64,000 nt of DNA, taken from contig NZ_JBALOV010000002.1 in the NCBI RefSeq assembly GCF_036965045.1, positions 1-64,000 on the forward strand, given 5' to 3'. This stretch comes from Ferdinandcohnia sp036965045. GTDB taxonomy: Bacteria > Bacillota > Bacilli > Bacillales > Bacillaceae_L. The position numbers and the translations under genes were made by a program. The notes under the pieces were generated by a model. That model was given only the letters and a program-made list of their open reading frames with translations, had not been told where the DNA came from and searched no databases. This document shows, piece by piece, positions 33,465 through 41,268 of this stretch; positions within the stretch are counted from its first letter, which is position 1; each line of letters opens with the position of its first letter.

Positions 33465-33594
33465 AAAAAGACTGGGGCAATTAAGGCTTCCTGGCACAAA
33501 GACATATAAGTTGGTCGTCCCGCGGAAAGATGTAAAAAGTGCAGATGTCTCTTTCCAATTGGAGCTTGATTTATACATAGAAGATACTAAGTAA
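33457..33594 (+). CDS. Micro-ORF 3 of recombinase operon (45 aa)
   Basis: A 45-residue frame whose ATG lies inside the end of micro-ORF 2, so translation is likely coupled. Basic N-terminus (MSKKRLGQLRLPGTKTYKL) and acidic C-terminus. No known family or motif. Confidence 0.5.
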   Translation: MSKKRLGQLRLPGTKTYKLVVPRKDVKSADVSFQLELDLYIEDTK

Positions 33595-33649
33595 GTATAC
33601 ATTAACCACTTTCAGTCAATTCTGTGATTATTGATTGGAGGTGGATGAA

Positions 33650-33829
33650 ATGAAATACAAAGTCAGGAAAATCGAGGTAGTTGAAGAGTCAAATGAGCTT
33701 GGAAGCATTTTTATAGAAAGGCTTATCGAAAGAATGCTTTTACAGGAACTAGGGTTATCTCCGACTCTTCAAGCCATTATTTTAAATAAACATTACAAAG
33801 AAAAGGATGATATCAATGTTAATAAATAA
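33650..33829 (+). CDS. Micro-ORF 4 of recombinase operon (59 aa)
   Basis: The ATG at 33650 is preceded by GGAGGTGGATGAA. The 59-residue acidic helical protein (FIERLIERMLLQELGL in the middle) is unrecognised. It overlaps the next gene by 14 bases, again suggesting coupled translation. Small proteins in this position of other mobile elements can be directionality or accessory factors, but no such homology is seen. Confidence 0.6.
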   Translation: MKYKVRKIEVVEESNELGSIFIERLIERMLLQELGLSPTLQAIILNKHYKEKDDINVNK

Positions 33830-34214
33830 AGCGACAAATGGCGAAATGAAAATGAAAGTGTTCTTCAGAAGGGCAAGGGAAGCAGGTCAACTTGAAATGC
33901 AAATGCAAGCTGATTATCAATATCGGAAAAGCTTGATGCCACATGAATTCATTGAAATTAATGTAGGCAATGTTTCTACGACCAAATTTAAAGAAAGAAG
34001 CTGCACCCGTCAATTATTAAAACTTATAGAGCTCGGCAATGTGGATACTTTGTATGTCCACGATGAAAGTCGTCTGACTCGAAATATGTCAAAGCATTTT
34101 GAATTAATGGCTTTGCTTAATAAGCACAATGTCCGACTTGTTTATACCGGTTCCTCTGAAATTGATATGCCAAATAAATTATTGGGGCTGTGGGAGGGAT
34201 TTAAAATTGGCTAA
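33816..34214 (+). CDS. Catalytic-serine-deficient recombinase domain protein
   Basis: The 132-residue protein consists only of a serine-recombinase N-terminal domain. It aligns throughout with the start of the next gene (KVF-RR...LEMQ, then VDTLYVHDESRLTRN matching VNTLYVYDRSRLTRN). Where the neighbour has the nucleophile in RRVST, this protein has RRARE, so the catalytic serine is replaced by arginine (residue 21), although the SRLTRN arginine motif remains. The ATG at 33816 follows AAAAGGATG. It could be a structural partner or regulator of the downstream enzymes rather than a decayed copy, because the operon overlaps are intact. Confidence 0.8.
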   Translation: MLINKATNGEMKMKVFFRRAREAGQLEMQMQADYQYRKSLMPHEFIEINVGNVSTTKFKERSCTRQLLKLIELGNVDTLYVHDESRLTRNMSKHFELMALLNKHNVRLVYTGSSEIDMPNKLLGLWEGFKIG

Positions 34215-35625
34215 GAACATTGACTCTAACGGGAAATTAAAGGTCTTTTTAAGACGTGTAAGTACCGAGAACCAAAGCCTTGAGATGCAGGTTGCTGCTG
34301 ATAAAAAATACCGGGATGCTCTCGATGAAGATGAATATATTGAGGTGAATGAGCTTGGTGTATCGGCAAATAAGGTGAAACTGAAGGACCGGGAGAAAAT
34401 GCTGGAGGTTATATCGATTATAAGTCAAGGCAAAGTTAATACCCTTTATGTTTATGACCGCAGCCGACTAACAAGAAATTTTTATGAATACCTTGAAATG
34501 GTGGATTTGTTCATCACGCATGACGTTAAGGTAGTATTTACTTCGGCAGATTCAAGTTATCCATCTTTCAATTCCAATTATCTAATTGAAGGTTTCAATG
34601 GAATATTAATAGAAGAAGAGGGGAAATCAATTGCTCGTCGGGTTGCAGATGCACACCGAAAGCTCCCGCCAAGGAAATTTGGTTACGATACGCACAAAGA
34701 TGACCAGGGCAAGAAGTCTTACACTCTTCAAAAGGAGCAAAAAAATAATATATTCCAATTGTTTGAAAAGGCTAGAGATATTGGTGATACAACGGGATTC
34801 ATTCAACTTATTTCAACATTTTCTAGTCTAATGAAAAAGCAGCCAACTGATATCGTGCGAATACTAACAGACCCCTTTTATGCCGGCTGTGAAAAAATAA
34901 GTACATATTTGAATTCGCTAGCTTATGTTGAACCGGTTATTACTAAAGATATTTACCTTGAAGTGCAAGAAGTAATTGAGCCATTCGTTGAGAAATTGCA
35001 GCAAAACATAAGCGGACGAAGTGATGAAAATATCCTGCTTCCAATGTGCGGGATTTGTAAAAAAGGTATGAAATACCGGAAAGATAAAATTGGGGAATCA
35101 GGCATTTATACTTGCTCAAATAAGCATAAAAAAATCTGTATAAGTGTTGATGATTACAATGATATGTTGCTTAAAAGCTGCACAATGGTCTTTGAAAATT
35201 TGAATGAGGAAAAAATCGAGAAGAAAGCCATTCAATTGATAAATGACCTGCTAGATAACTTGGAGAACGAATTTGAAGCTGTAAATCGAAAAATTGATTA
35301 TATTGAGGCTCAAATTGCGGCAATGCCTACTGAGAAATTTCTATCCAGGCAATATGAAAAAGCCGAATTAAAACTATTAATGGCAGAGAAACAAAAAAGA
35401 AAGGAACTAAGGGAGCAACTTTTACTTTGTGAAAATTACCAGAATAAAGTGAAATACCTGGTGAGTAAGGTCAAAATAAAAGATTGCTTAAAAAACGAAG
35501 AACTTATGAATTTAGTAAGTTTAATTATTAAGGATTGCTTTGTTAATGAATCGACATTGGCGTTTAACCTTTACTTTAATGAATACCTGGACAATGAACA
35601 GTTAGAAAGGATGATTGCAATATGA
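34207..35625 (+). CDS. Large serine recombinase 2
   Basis: A 472-residue site-specific recombinase. The catalytic Ser19 is in FLRRVST, with DRSRLTRN near 87 and EEEGKSIARRVADAHRK near 137-153. A recombinase domain follows, then a zinc ribbon (CGICKKGMKYR ... YTCSNKHKKIC near 279-311) and a C-terminal coiled coil. The start is a TTG at 34207, eight bases after GGGAGGG; it overlaps the preceding domain protein by eight bases and the next recombinase by four. Compact overlap of three recombinase-type genes suggests a multi-subunit recombination system. Confidence 0.88.
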   Translation: MAKNIDSNGKLKVFLRRVSTENQSLEMQVAADKKYRDALDEDEYIEVNELGVSANKVKLKDREKMLEVISIISQGKVNTLYVYDRSRLTRNFYEYLEMVDLFITHDVKVVFTSADSSYPSFNSNYLIEGFNGILIEEEGKSIARRVADAHRKLPPRKFGYDTHKDDQGKKSYTLQKEQKNNIFQLFEKARDIGDTTGFIQLISTFSSLMKKQPTDIVRILTDPFYAGCEKISTYLNSLAYVEPVITKDIYLEVQEVIEPFVEKLQQNISGRSDENILLPMCGICKKGMKYRKDKIGESGIYTCSNKHKKICISVDDYNDMLLKSCTMVFENLNEEKIEKKAIQLINDLLDNLENEFEAVNRKIDYIEAQIAAMPTEKFLSRQYEKAELKLLMAEKQKRKELREQLLLCENYQNKVKYLVSKVKIKDCLKNEELMNLVSLIIKDCFVNESTLAFNLYFNEYLDNEQLERMIAI

Positions 35626-37121
35626 GCAACCAACATGGCGGCAGTCAAAAAAAACCTCATGAAAAAAGAAAACTGGCAGTTGCTTCAATAAGACGTTCTT
35701 CGCACAAGCAGGATGGGAATCAGTCGTTTGAAATTCAAAGAATGGCAATTAAGGATTATGCCGAGAAGCAGGGTTACTATTTGCCAGAGGAATTTATCTT
35801 TTACGATAACGCGCAAAGTGCTTATCGTAAAAATGCCAGTAAGCGCAAAGGCTTAAACAAGATGAAAGAAATTGTCCTTTCCCATAATGTTAGTGCGATT
35901 ATATTTTATGATTTTTCACGCATTGATAGAAAAATTTACTCTTTTGTATCCGAATTTTACACGGATGTCATTGCAAAAAAGCCGCACCTTAAATTCTATA
36001 CAACTACAAAACAAGATGAATGGACACCTGCTGATTTAGACGTAAAACTTCACCTAATTATGGCAAATGGAGAATCCAATGATAAATCAAGAAGGGCAGT
36101 TGATGCTCAAAAGACAAACATAGATAAGAAGGAACGCCCTGGTTCAACCGTTCCATTTGGCTATAAGCAAATTGAAAAAAAGTTGGTTCCAGACGAAAAT
36201 GCTCCGATTGTCCTTTTTATTTTTTACCTGGCTTCCTGGGGGCATTCAATTCAAAGGATTACGGATATTTTAAATGAAGCTGGTATTCCATCTCCGTCAA
36301 AGAAACAATGGCGGACAAGCAGTATAGAAAGTATCCTAAAAAATCAAGCCTACGGGGGTAGTTTAAATTGGACATTCCGCCGAAATAACATTCATCAAAA
36401 AGAGCACTTAATTGAGCAAAGTCACGTTGCAATTGTTCCAAGTTTATTCTTTAAACTCATAGAGGTAAATCGTGAACTAAAGAAAAAGTACAACAAATTG
36501 GAAACCCCTTTTTTGTTCGGTAGTCTACTAGCTTGCAAAAATTGTGGCAACCATTTATTGCACCGGAACAGCTCCACTAAGAAAAAAGGTGCAAAATACA
36601 ATTATCTTAAGTATTTCTGTACGAATTGCTCGTATGAAATGGATATCGACATATTGAATGAAAAACTGTTGGGCTATATCCAACAACAGTTATCAGTGTC
36701 TGTAAAAATAAATTCCGATACAGTCATCAATAATCTTAACGAGTTTATTCAGTCACTTCAGGAACAATTGGATGTACTGAAGGCAAAGGAACAAATTGTT
36801 TTAGCAAATGAAAAGGTTGCTGAAAGTCATCAGGAAAATCAATTAAAGGGTGTCTTCAGCAATGTTAAAACCAGATTTAAAAATGAGATTAATCAAATCG
36901 AACAATCGATTAAAGAAATCGAAATCCTTCTAAGTCCCGCGGAACTAGAAGTGTTTATGAATAGTTTTCAAAATATCGATATTTGTAAATTATCACAGAC
37001 AGAGCAGCGATTAATTTTATTGAACTTCATAAATGAAATAAGAGTTAGCTTTAAAGGTGAGTCCAATTTCGAATTTGATATTCAATTTAAAGTTAATCCA
37101 ATTTCATTTATCACCAGATAA
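35622..37121 (+). CDS. Large serine recombinase 3
   Basis: A 499-residue recombinase whose start ATG overlaps the previous stop (ATGA). The resolvase domain is shifted by an N-terminal basic extension; the nucleophile is probably Ser26 in IRRSSHKQ, and the arginine motif is DFSRIDRK. A recombinase domain follows (VPFGYKQIEKKLV, AGIPSPSKKQWR), then zinc-ribbon cysteines CKNCGNHLL and FCTNC (near 303-332) and a coiled coil. Its sequence is more distant from the other recombinases here. It probably acts with recombinase 2 on the element ends; that partnership is inferred from the operon. Confidence 0.88.
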   Translation: MSNQHGGSQKKPHEKRKLAVASIRRSSHKQDGNQSFEIQRMAIKDYAEKQGYYLPEEFIFYDNAQSAYRKNASKRKGLNKMKEIVLSHNVSAIIFYDFSRIDRKIYSFVSEFYTDVIAKKPHLKFYTTTKQDEWTPADLDVKLHLIMANGESNDKSRRAVDAQKTNIDKKERPGSTVPFGYKQIEKKLVPDENAPIVLFIFYLASWGHSIQRITDILNEAGIPSPSKKQWRTSSIESILKNQAYGGSLNWTFRRNNIHQKEHLIEQSHVAIVPSLFFKLIEVNRELKKKYNKLETPFLFGSLLACKNCGNHLLHRNSSTKKKGAKYNYLKYFCTNCSYEMDIDILNEKLLGYIQQQLSVSVKINSDTVINNLNEFIQSLQEQLDVLKAKEQIVLANEKVAESHQENQLKGVFSNVKTRFKNEINQIEQSIKEIEILLSPAELEVFMNSFQNIDICKLSQTEQRLILLNFINEIRVSFKGESNFEFDIQFKVNPISFITR

Positions 37122-37125
37122 CGTA

Positions 37126-37171
37126 GATGGAAAATCGAACTTTTACAAATTCATTGGATGGAAAACCGAAC
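37126..37171 (-). repeat. Two inverted copies of the GTTCG motif downstream of recombinase operon
   Basis: GATGGAAAATCGAAC (37126-37140) and TGGATGGAAAACCGAAC (37155-37171) are reverse complements of the motif at 32912 and 33120. A weaker forward copy (GTTCGGTTTTACTTCC) is at 37250-37265. The sites start five bases after the recombinase 3 stop codon. Confidence 0.6.
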
Positions 37172-37216
37172 TGACAATACATAATCGAATAATCAATAAA
37201 AGCCTGAATGGGCAAG

Positions 37217-37240
37217 TGCCGGCATAATTACGGCATTTTA
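37217..37240 (+). terminator. Terminator-like hairpin after recombinase operon
   Basis: TGCCG / CGGCA short stem with nine-base loop followed by TTTTAATTT. Moderate strength. Confidence 0.5.
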
Positions 37241-37370
37241 ATTTAAAGAGTTCGGTTTTACTTCCGTGAAGGTATGCCATTATGGTTATAATATCGGAAT
37301 TCTAGTAACCATTATGGGCATTAAATCGGAATTACATACATAATAATAAGACTTTCTGGGGGAATACAAA

Positions 37371-37508
37371 ATGGAAATTTCACGAAGATTTGATAAAAAT
37401 GGTGACTCTTTTGAAAAGATGTTCCAAGACTTAATAAATTCCAAGGTAGATGACTTTGTAAACAAAAAATATATACATAAAATTGATGGTTTAGAGAGAG
37501 GGGAATAA
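37371..37508 (+). CDS. Small protein (45 aa) upstream of recombinase 4
   Basis: ATG at 37371 follows GGGGGAATACAAA. The 45-residue frame (MEISRRFDKNGDSFEKMFQ start) ends three bases before the recombinase start and supplies its ribosome binding site within GAGAGAGGGGAA. Helical and charged, no known family. Likely cotranscribed with and possibly accessory to the recombinase. Confidence 0.65.
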   Translation: MEISRRFDKNGDSFEKMFQDLINSKVDDFVNKKYIHKIDGLERGE

Positions 37509-37511
37509 AGC

Positions 37512-38999
37512 ATGTTGAGAGTTGGCGCATATGCTCGGGTTTCGACGGGAAGAGAAGAACAGGATACGTCATTGGTAAACCAGAAATTGATGTTTGAAAA
37601 GTACATTCAGGACAAAGGGTGGACATTTGAAAAGTATTATCAAGATAGGAAGACTGGTACCAAAGCAAAACGACCAGAACTGATAAAATTATTATATGAT
37701 ATCGAACAGAAAAATATTGATGTTGTATTGGTAAAGGATTTATCCCGTTTGGCACGTAATGGTGAGCTCTCTTACAAGATTGCCAATCTTGCGAAAACAA
37801 ACGGTGTCCATATCATTTCTTTGGATGGAATGGTCAATACAATGGAAAACAATATGGATATGCTGGGGTTACTTGCCTGGATGTATGAAAAGGAGTCCCA
37901 GAATTTAAGCCAAAAAATTAAAAGCGTGAAAGAAGTTGGAGCTTCCACTGGAAGGTATCAAGGCTCAACACCGCCATACGGATATTATGTTGAAGATGGG
38001 AAGCTTTATATAAGAAAGGACGAAACCCCATCTATTGTAAAACGGATTTTCCAAGAATATATAAATGGAACCGGCGTTGATACAATTGCAAAAAATTTAA
38101 CTTTGGATGGCGTACCAACACCTGCTCAAGTGATTAACAAGAAAAATGCGGGAACAGAGTGGATGAGTAATACTGTTAAAACAATACTATCCAACCCACA
38201 TTATACTGGGGATTTGGTCCAATGCCGGACCACTACAATTAGTGTTGTTAGTACAAAAAGAAAGTCAATTGATGCGGATGAACAAAAAATTGTAGAAGAT
38301 ACTCATGAACCCATAATTATGAAGGATGTCTTTAAAGCTGCACAAAAACAAATGATGCAGAGAAAAAAGAATTTAACGGCACCTAAAGCACATCTATTTA
38401 CCAATGTTGCCTACTGCGCTGATTGTGGCAGAGGAATGTGGTTCCGGTCCGACAGAAAGGGATATATTTGTGGCTTTTATGGCAGGTATGGGAATGAAAA
38501 ATGTACCTCCCATACAATAAAGGAAAATAAGTTAACAAATGCTATTACTCATGATTTTAGCGATTTTTTAAAGGGAATAAATCTTGAAATGTTATCAAAA
38601 CATTTTCAGCAGAAAATTGAAAAGTCATTAAAAAAGAGCACAAGAGAATTAGAGAAAATCGAGAGCAAAATAAAAATCCTACAAAATCGGAAGTTAGCCT
38701 ACATTCAGATGAGAGCCGATGGAGATATTAAGACGGCGGAAGATTTTGAGGCTCTCAACAGTAAAAATAATAGGGAATTAGAAGAATTACTGACTCAAAA
38801 AGAGCTGCTTGAATCAAATGCAAGTCACCATAAAATTGACCTGGATTGCATTAAAGAAGATTTCTTACTGTATCTTTATTCACCGGATATCTTGCCGGAA
38901 TTAATTCATCGATTTATTTCACGGATTGAGATTAAAAAAGATGGTACACCAAGAATTTATTATAACTTCCAGGCACCAGCAAAAAACTTAATAGCTTAA
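37512..38999 (+). CDS. Large serine recombinase 4 (related to the one at 24.7 kb)
   Basis: A 495-residue site-specific recombinase with Ser11 in YARVST, DLSRLARN near 80, and PPYGYYV and VPTPAQVINKK in the recombinase domain. A zinc ribbon CADCGRGMWFR ... CGFYGRYGNEKC follows near 311-336, then a coiled coil. It shares clear blocks with the recombinase at 24707-26185 (for example SNPHYTGDLVQ and HLFTNV-YC-DCG-GMW). The two genes face outward about 11 kb apart. AGGGGAA precedes the ATG, and a strong terminator follows. Confidence 0.93.
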   Translation: MLRVGAYARVSTGREEQDTSLVNQKLMFEKYIQDKGWTFEKYYQDRKTGTKAKRPELIKLLYDIEQKNIDVVLVKDLSRLARNGELSYKIANLAKTNGVHIISLDGMVNTMENNMDMLGLLAWMYEKESQNLSQKIKSVKEVGASTGRYQGSTPPYGYYVEDGKLYIRKDETPSIVKRIFQEYINGTGVDTIAKNLTLDGVPTPAQVINKKNAGTEWMSNTVKTILSNPHYTGDLVQCRTTTISVVSTKRKSIDADEQKIVEDTHEPIIMKDVFKAAQKQMMQRKKNLTAPKAHLFTNVAYCADCGRGMWFRSDRKGYICGFYGRYGNEKCTSHTIKENKLTNAITHDFSDFLKGINLEMLSKHFQQKIEKSLKKSTRELEKIESKIKILQNRKLAYIQMRADGDIKTAEDFEALNSKNNRELEELLTQKELLESNASHHKIDLDCIKEDFLLYLYSPDILPELIHRFISRIEIKKDGTPRIYYNFQAPAKNLIA

Positions 39000-39001
39000 A
39001 A

Positions 39002-39046
39002 AAATAAAGCCACGAGTAGTAGTTACTATTCATGGCTTTATTTTTT
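39002..39046 (+). terminator. Terminator after recombinase 4
   Basis: AAATAAAGCCA / TGGCTTTATTT stem with a 20-base loop and further T residues. Confidence 0.8.
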
Positions 39047-39103
39047 CTGGATGCTCTCATGAACGGCAATAACATTTTGCCTTACAAGCAAAATAAATCA
39101 ATA

Positions 39104-39301
39104 TTAATATATTTTACCCTGGGTCTTTATCAGACCCAAGGCACCCGTATTTAAACTATATTTTAGAAACTTCTTAATTAGCCACTGAGTGATAATACCG
39201 GAAATAATACTAGAAATAATACCAATAGTAATTTCAATAATATAATTCAAACTGTTGGATTCTTTATTGGTTTCTGAAATCAGTGTATTAGTACAAATCA
39301 T
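39104..39301 (-). CDS. Small single-span membrane protein (65 aa)
   Basis: The frame starts six bases after the stop of the restriction endonuclease gene on the same strand. It has one hydrophobic helix (IIEITIGIISSIISGIITQWLI, residues about 20-41) and a basic tail. The ribosome binding site is weak (GAGATTAC), so translation may depend on the upstream gene. No family is recognised. Coding status is moderately likely from position and composition only. Confidence 0.5.
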   Translation of the reverse strand: MICTNTLISETNKESNSLNYIIEITIGIISSIISGIITQWLIKKFLKYSLNTGALGLIKTQGKIY

Positions 39302-39307
39302 GTAATC

Positions 39308-40927
39308 TCATTCGAAAAATTCTTTTACTTGTTGGTACATATAATTTTTATTTAACCAGAGGGCTTGCTTAACCATATAATTATCTGTCAAAATATCCTT
39401 CATATCCTCAGGTCTATAATTCCAATTTGCAGGAGAGGGTAGCCGGTCTGAATTTTTACTTTCAAAGTAATCCGACTCTTTAGCTGAAGGTCGAATGTGA
39501 AGAATTTGAGGACCACTCACTTGGCTCGGCAAATTGTTCTCTATTATGTAACCTTTCTTATTGGAGGCACGTTTAAACGTTAACTCGACACCATTTATGA
39601 GAGTTTGTTTAATTATTTCCCATGTTTCTTTGACAGTTCCCATGAGTTCGTTTTCTGGCATATACCAAAATTTTGCACCCCTAAATATCTCTCCTTCTGG
39701 TGTTTCCTCGTAAACAACTAATAGGAATTTTGTTGTGGAAAGATAGTCATACACTCGAGTATCTTCCCAATCAAGGTTACAAATATCTTTAATGAAGCTA
39801 ACATCAGATTCAAGTTTAAATCCTTCAGTTGTGAGTCTGTTTTCGGATGCTTTCTTTCTCTGATTAGATTCTACGGTAATTGTTTTAACAGCAATTCCAG
39901 CCTTTTTAAACTCATCTGTTTCTTCTAAATCACCTTTTAGATTAAACATCTTCTGCGCAATTAGCCGTGAACTTGCTTTGTCATTCTTTTTTTTGATTCT
40001 AACACCAAATTTTTGTGCTAGGTCTTTTTTATACATATTGTAGAACGGTTTAAACTGATTGAGAATGATTTGTTCAAACGTTTTGTGTTTTAACTCGGAT
40101 AAATCTTTTATGACATGCTCTTGAGTACCAATTTGCTTAGCATCGATTTTTTTATGTAGTTCAGGATAGTCATTTTGATAAGAAGCGTAAGTAATTGAAC
40201 TCTTTAATTCGCCCTGTACAATTCGCTTCGTAATTTCCTTCATGTACGTTGGTCTTAAAGAAAAAGCTCGTCTATGTGCTTTCTTATCACTACACGGTTG
40301 TTTTGTCTGATTCTCTTCAGTTTTACTTCCTTTTGTCACTGCTCCAAGGTATTGTGTCATACCTTCGGAAATGTCCTCAGCCCTCCCCTGACGAATCATA
40401 TCCATAATAATGTTCCAATCATTTTCAATGATTGCCCAATCATCATCTGGTAAGTCCTTCAAATTAAAAAGAATAGAGTGGGTCATTAAGAAATCTGGAT
40501 AGATTGGGTATGGCTTTCCTTCGAATTGAAAATAATCAACTGGATTATATTTATACAACATGAGTTCTATAAGTTTTGACTTTTTTAAAAAGGAAGAATT
40601 CTGAAAATCCCTCTTATATTCTTCATTAAAATCAAAAATGTTAAGAACTAGTCTTTCTTTGGCAGCCCAAGAATTTTCTTTTTTGAAAAATTTAAGCCCG
40701 GCACATTTGAGTTCTACACCTAGATTTTTGAAGTCAGCCTCAGGTCGACTGTTATTCGCTAGTCCGAACCAATCTTTTTCAACTGCATTCCCAAGCCAAC
40801 CTTTATTTCTTGGGCTAGCATACCACTTATCAACATTCTCCTGTGTGACAAGCTCCTTTATCATTTTACCAACAGCAGCTTCACCACGTTCTTTTATTTC
40901 TCGAATTGTTTTATATTCTTTATCCAT
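39308..40927 (-). CDS. Sau3AI/MutH-type type II restriction endonuclease (GATC)
   Basis: The 539-residue endonuclease has the MutH/Sau3AI catalytic pattern D-x6-E-x-K in EADFKNLGVELKC (Asp65, Glu72, Lys74) in an N-terminal nuclease domain. A related non-catalytic DNA-binding half follows, the two-domain layout of Sau3AI. It is predicted to cut at GATC. AGGGAGACG precedes the ATG at 40927. The cognate methyltransferase and a small HTH protein are divergent from it across a 120-base control region. Specificity is inferred from family membership on both the nuclease and methylase side. Confidence 0.88.
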   Translation of the reverse strand: MDKEYKTIREIKERGEAAVGKMIKELVTQENVDKWYASPRNKGWLGNAVEKDWFGLANNSRPEADFKNLGVELKCAGLKFFKKENSWAAKERLVLNIFDFNEEYKRDFQNSSFLKKSKLIELMLYKYNPVDYFQFEGKPYPIYPDFLMTHSILFNLKDLPDDDWAIIENDWNIIMDMIRQGRAEDISEGMTQYLGAVTKGSKTEENQTKQPCSDKKAHRRAFSLRPTYMKEITKRIVQGELKSSITYASYQNDYPELHKKIDAKQIGTQEHVIKDLSELKHKTFEQIILNQFKPFYNMYKKDLAQKFGVRIKKKNDKASSRLIAQKMFNLKGDLEETDEFKKAGIAVKTITVESNQRKKASENRLTTEGFKLESDVSFIKDICNLDWEDTRVYDYLSTTKFLLVVYEETPEGEIFRGAKFWYMPENELMGTVKETWEIIKQTLINGVELTFKRASNKKGYIIENNLPSQVSGPQILHIRPSAKESDYFESKNSDRLPSPANWNYRPEDMKDILTDNYMVKQALWLNKNYMYQQVKEFFE

Positions 40928-40944
40928 CGTCGTCTCCCTAATAG

Positions 40945-41030
40945 AAAATTTTATTCAACTTTATTATAAGTTACCTTCAAATTTTTGTCTGTTTAGGTTA
41001 TAATTATTCGGTGATACGATATCCCGTATT
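40945..41030. promoter_or_regulatory. Divergent promoters and operator-like dyad of the R-M system
   Basis: A plus-strand TATAAT lies at 40999-41004 with TTCAAA 17 bp upstream. On the minus strand CAGACA and TATAAT with 17-bp spacing overlap it, directed to the endonuclease. The dyad ATACG-N6-CGTAT (41014-41029) lies just downstream of the plus -10, before the HTH gene. It is a candidate controller-protein site. Confidence 0.5.
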
Positions 41031-41049
41031 ATTGAAGGGAGCAAAAGGT

Positions 41050-41268
41050 ATGATTAAACTACGCTTGAGTGAAATTCTCAAGGAGAGAGAAATGCGCCAA
41101 AAGGACTTAGCAAAAGCTAGTGGGCTCCGTGAGAGTTCTATTAGTGATATGGTTCGTGGCATTCGTTCAACAGTGAACTTAGAACAACTCGAGAAGGTAA
41201 TGGACTGTTTGGAAATTACCGATTACAACGAAATCTTTGAGAAAGTTGAGGAAAAAGTGAATGTCTAA
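41050..41268 (+). CDS. Xre-type HTH protein, probable R-M controller
   Basis: The 72-residue protein has a Cro/C1-type helix-turn-helix (MRQKDLAKASGLRESSISDMVRG at about 15-37). The start ATG at 41050 with GGGAGCAAAAGG upstream is preferred to a longer frame. It overlaps the methyltransferase start by eight bases. Genes in this position in type II systems encode C proteins that time expression of nuclease and methylase. Here it would bind the adjacent dyad and regulate its own operon and the divergent nuclease, which is an inference. Confidence 0.82.
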   Translation: MIKLRLSEILKEREMRQKDLAKASGLRESSISDMVRGIRSTVNLEQLEKVMDCLEITDYNEIFEKVEEKVNV

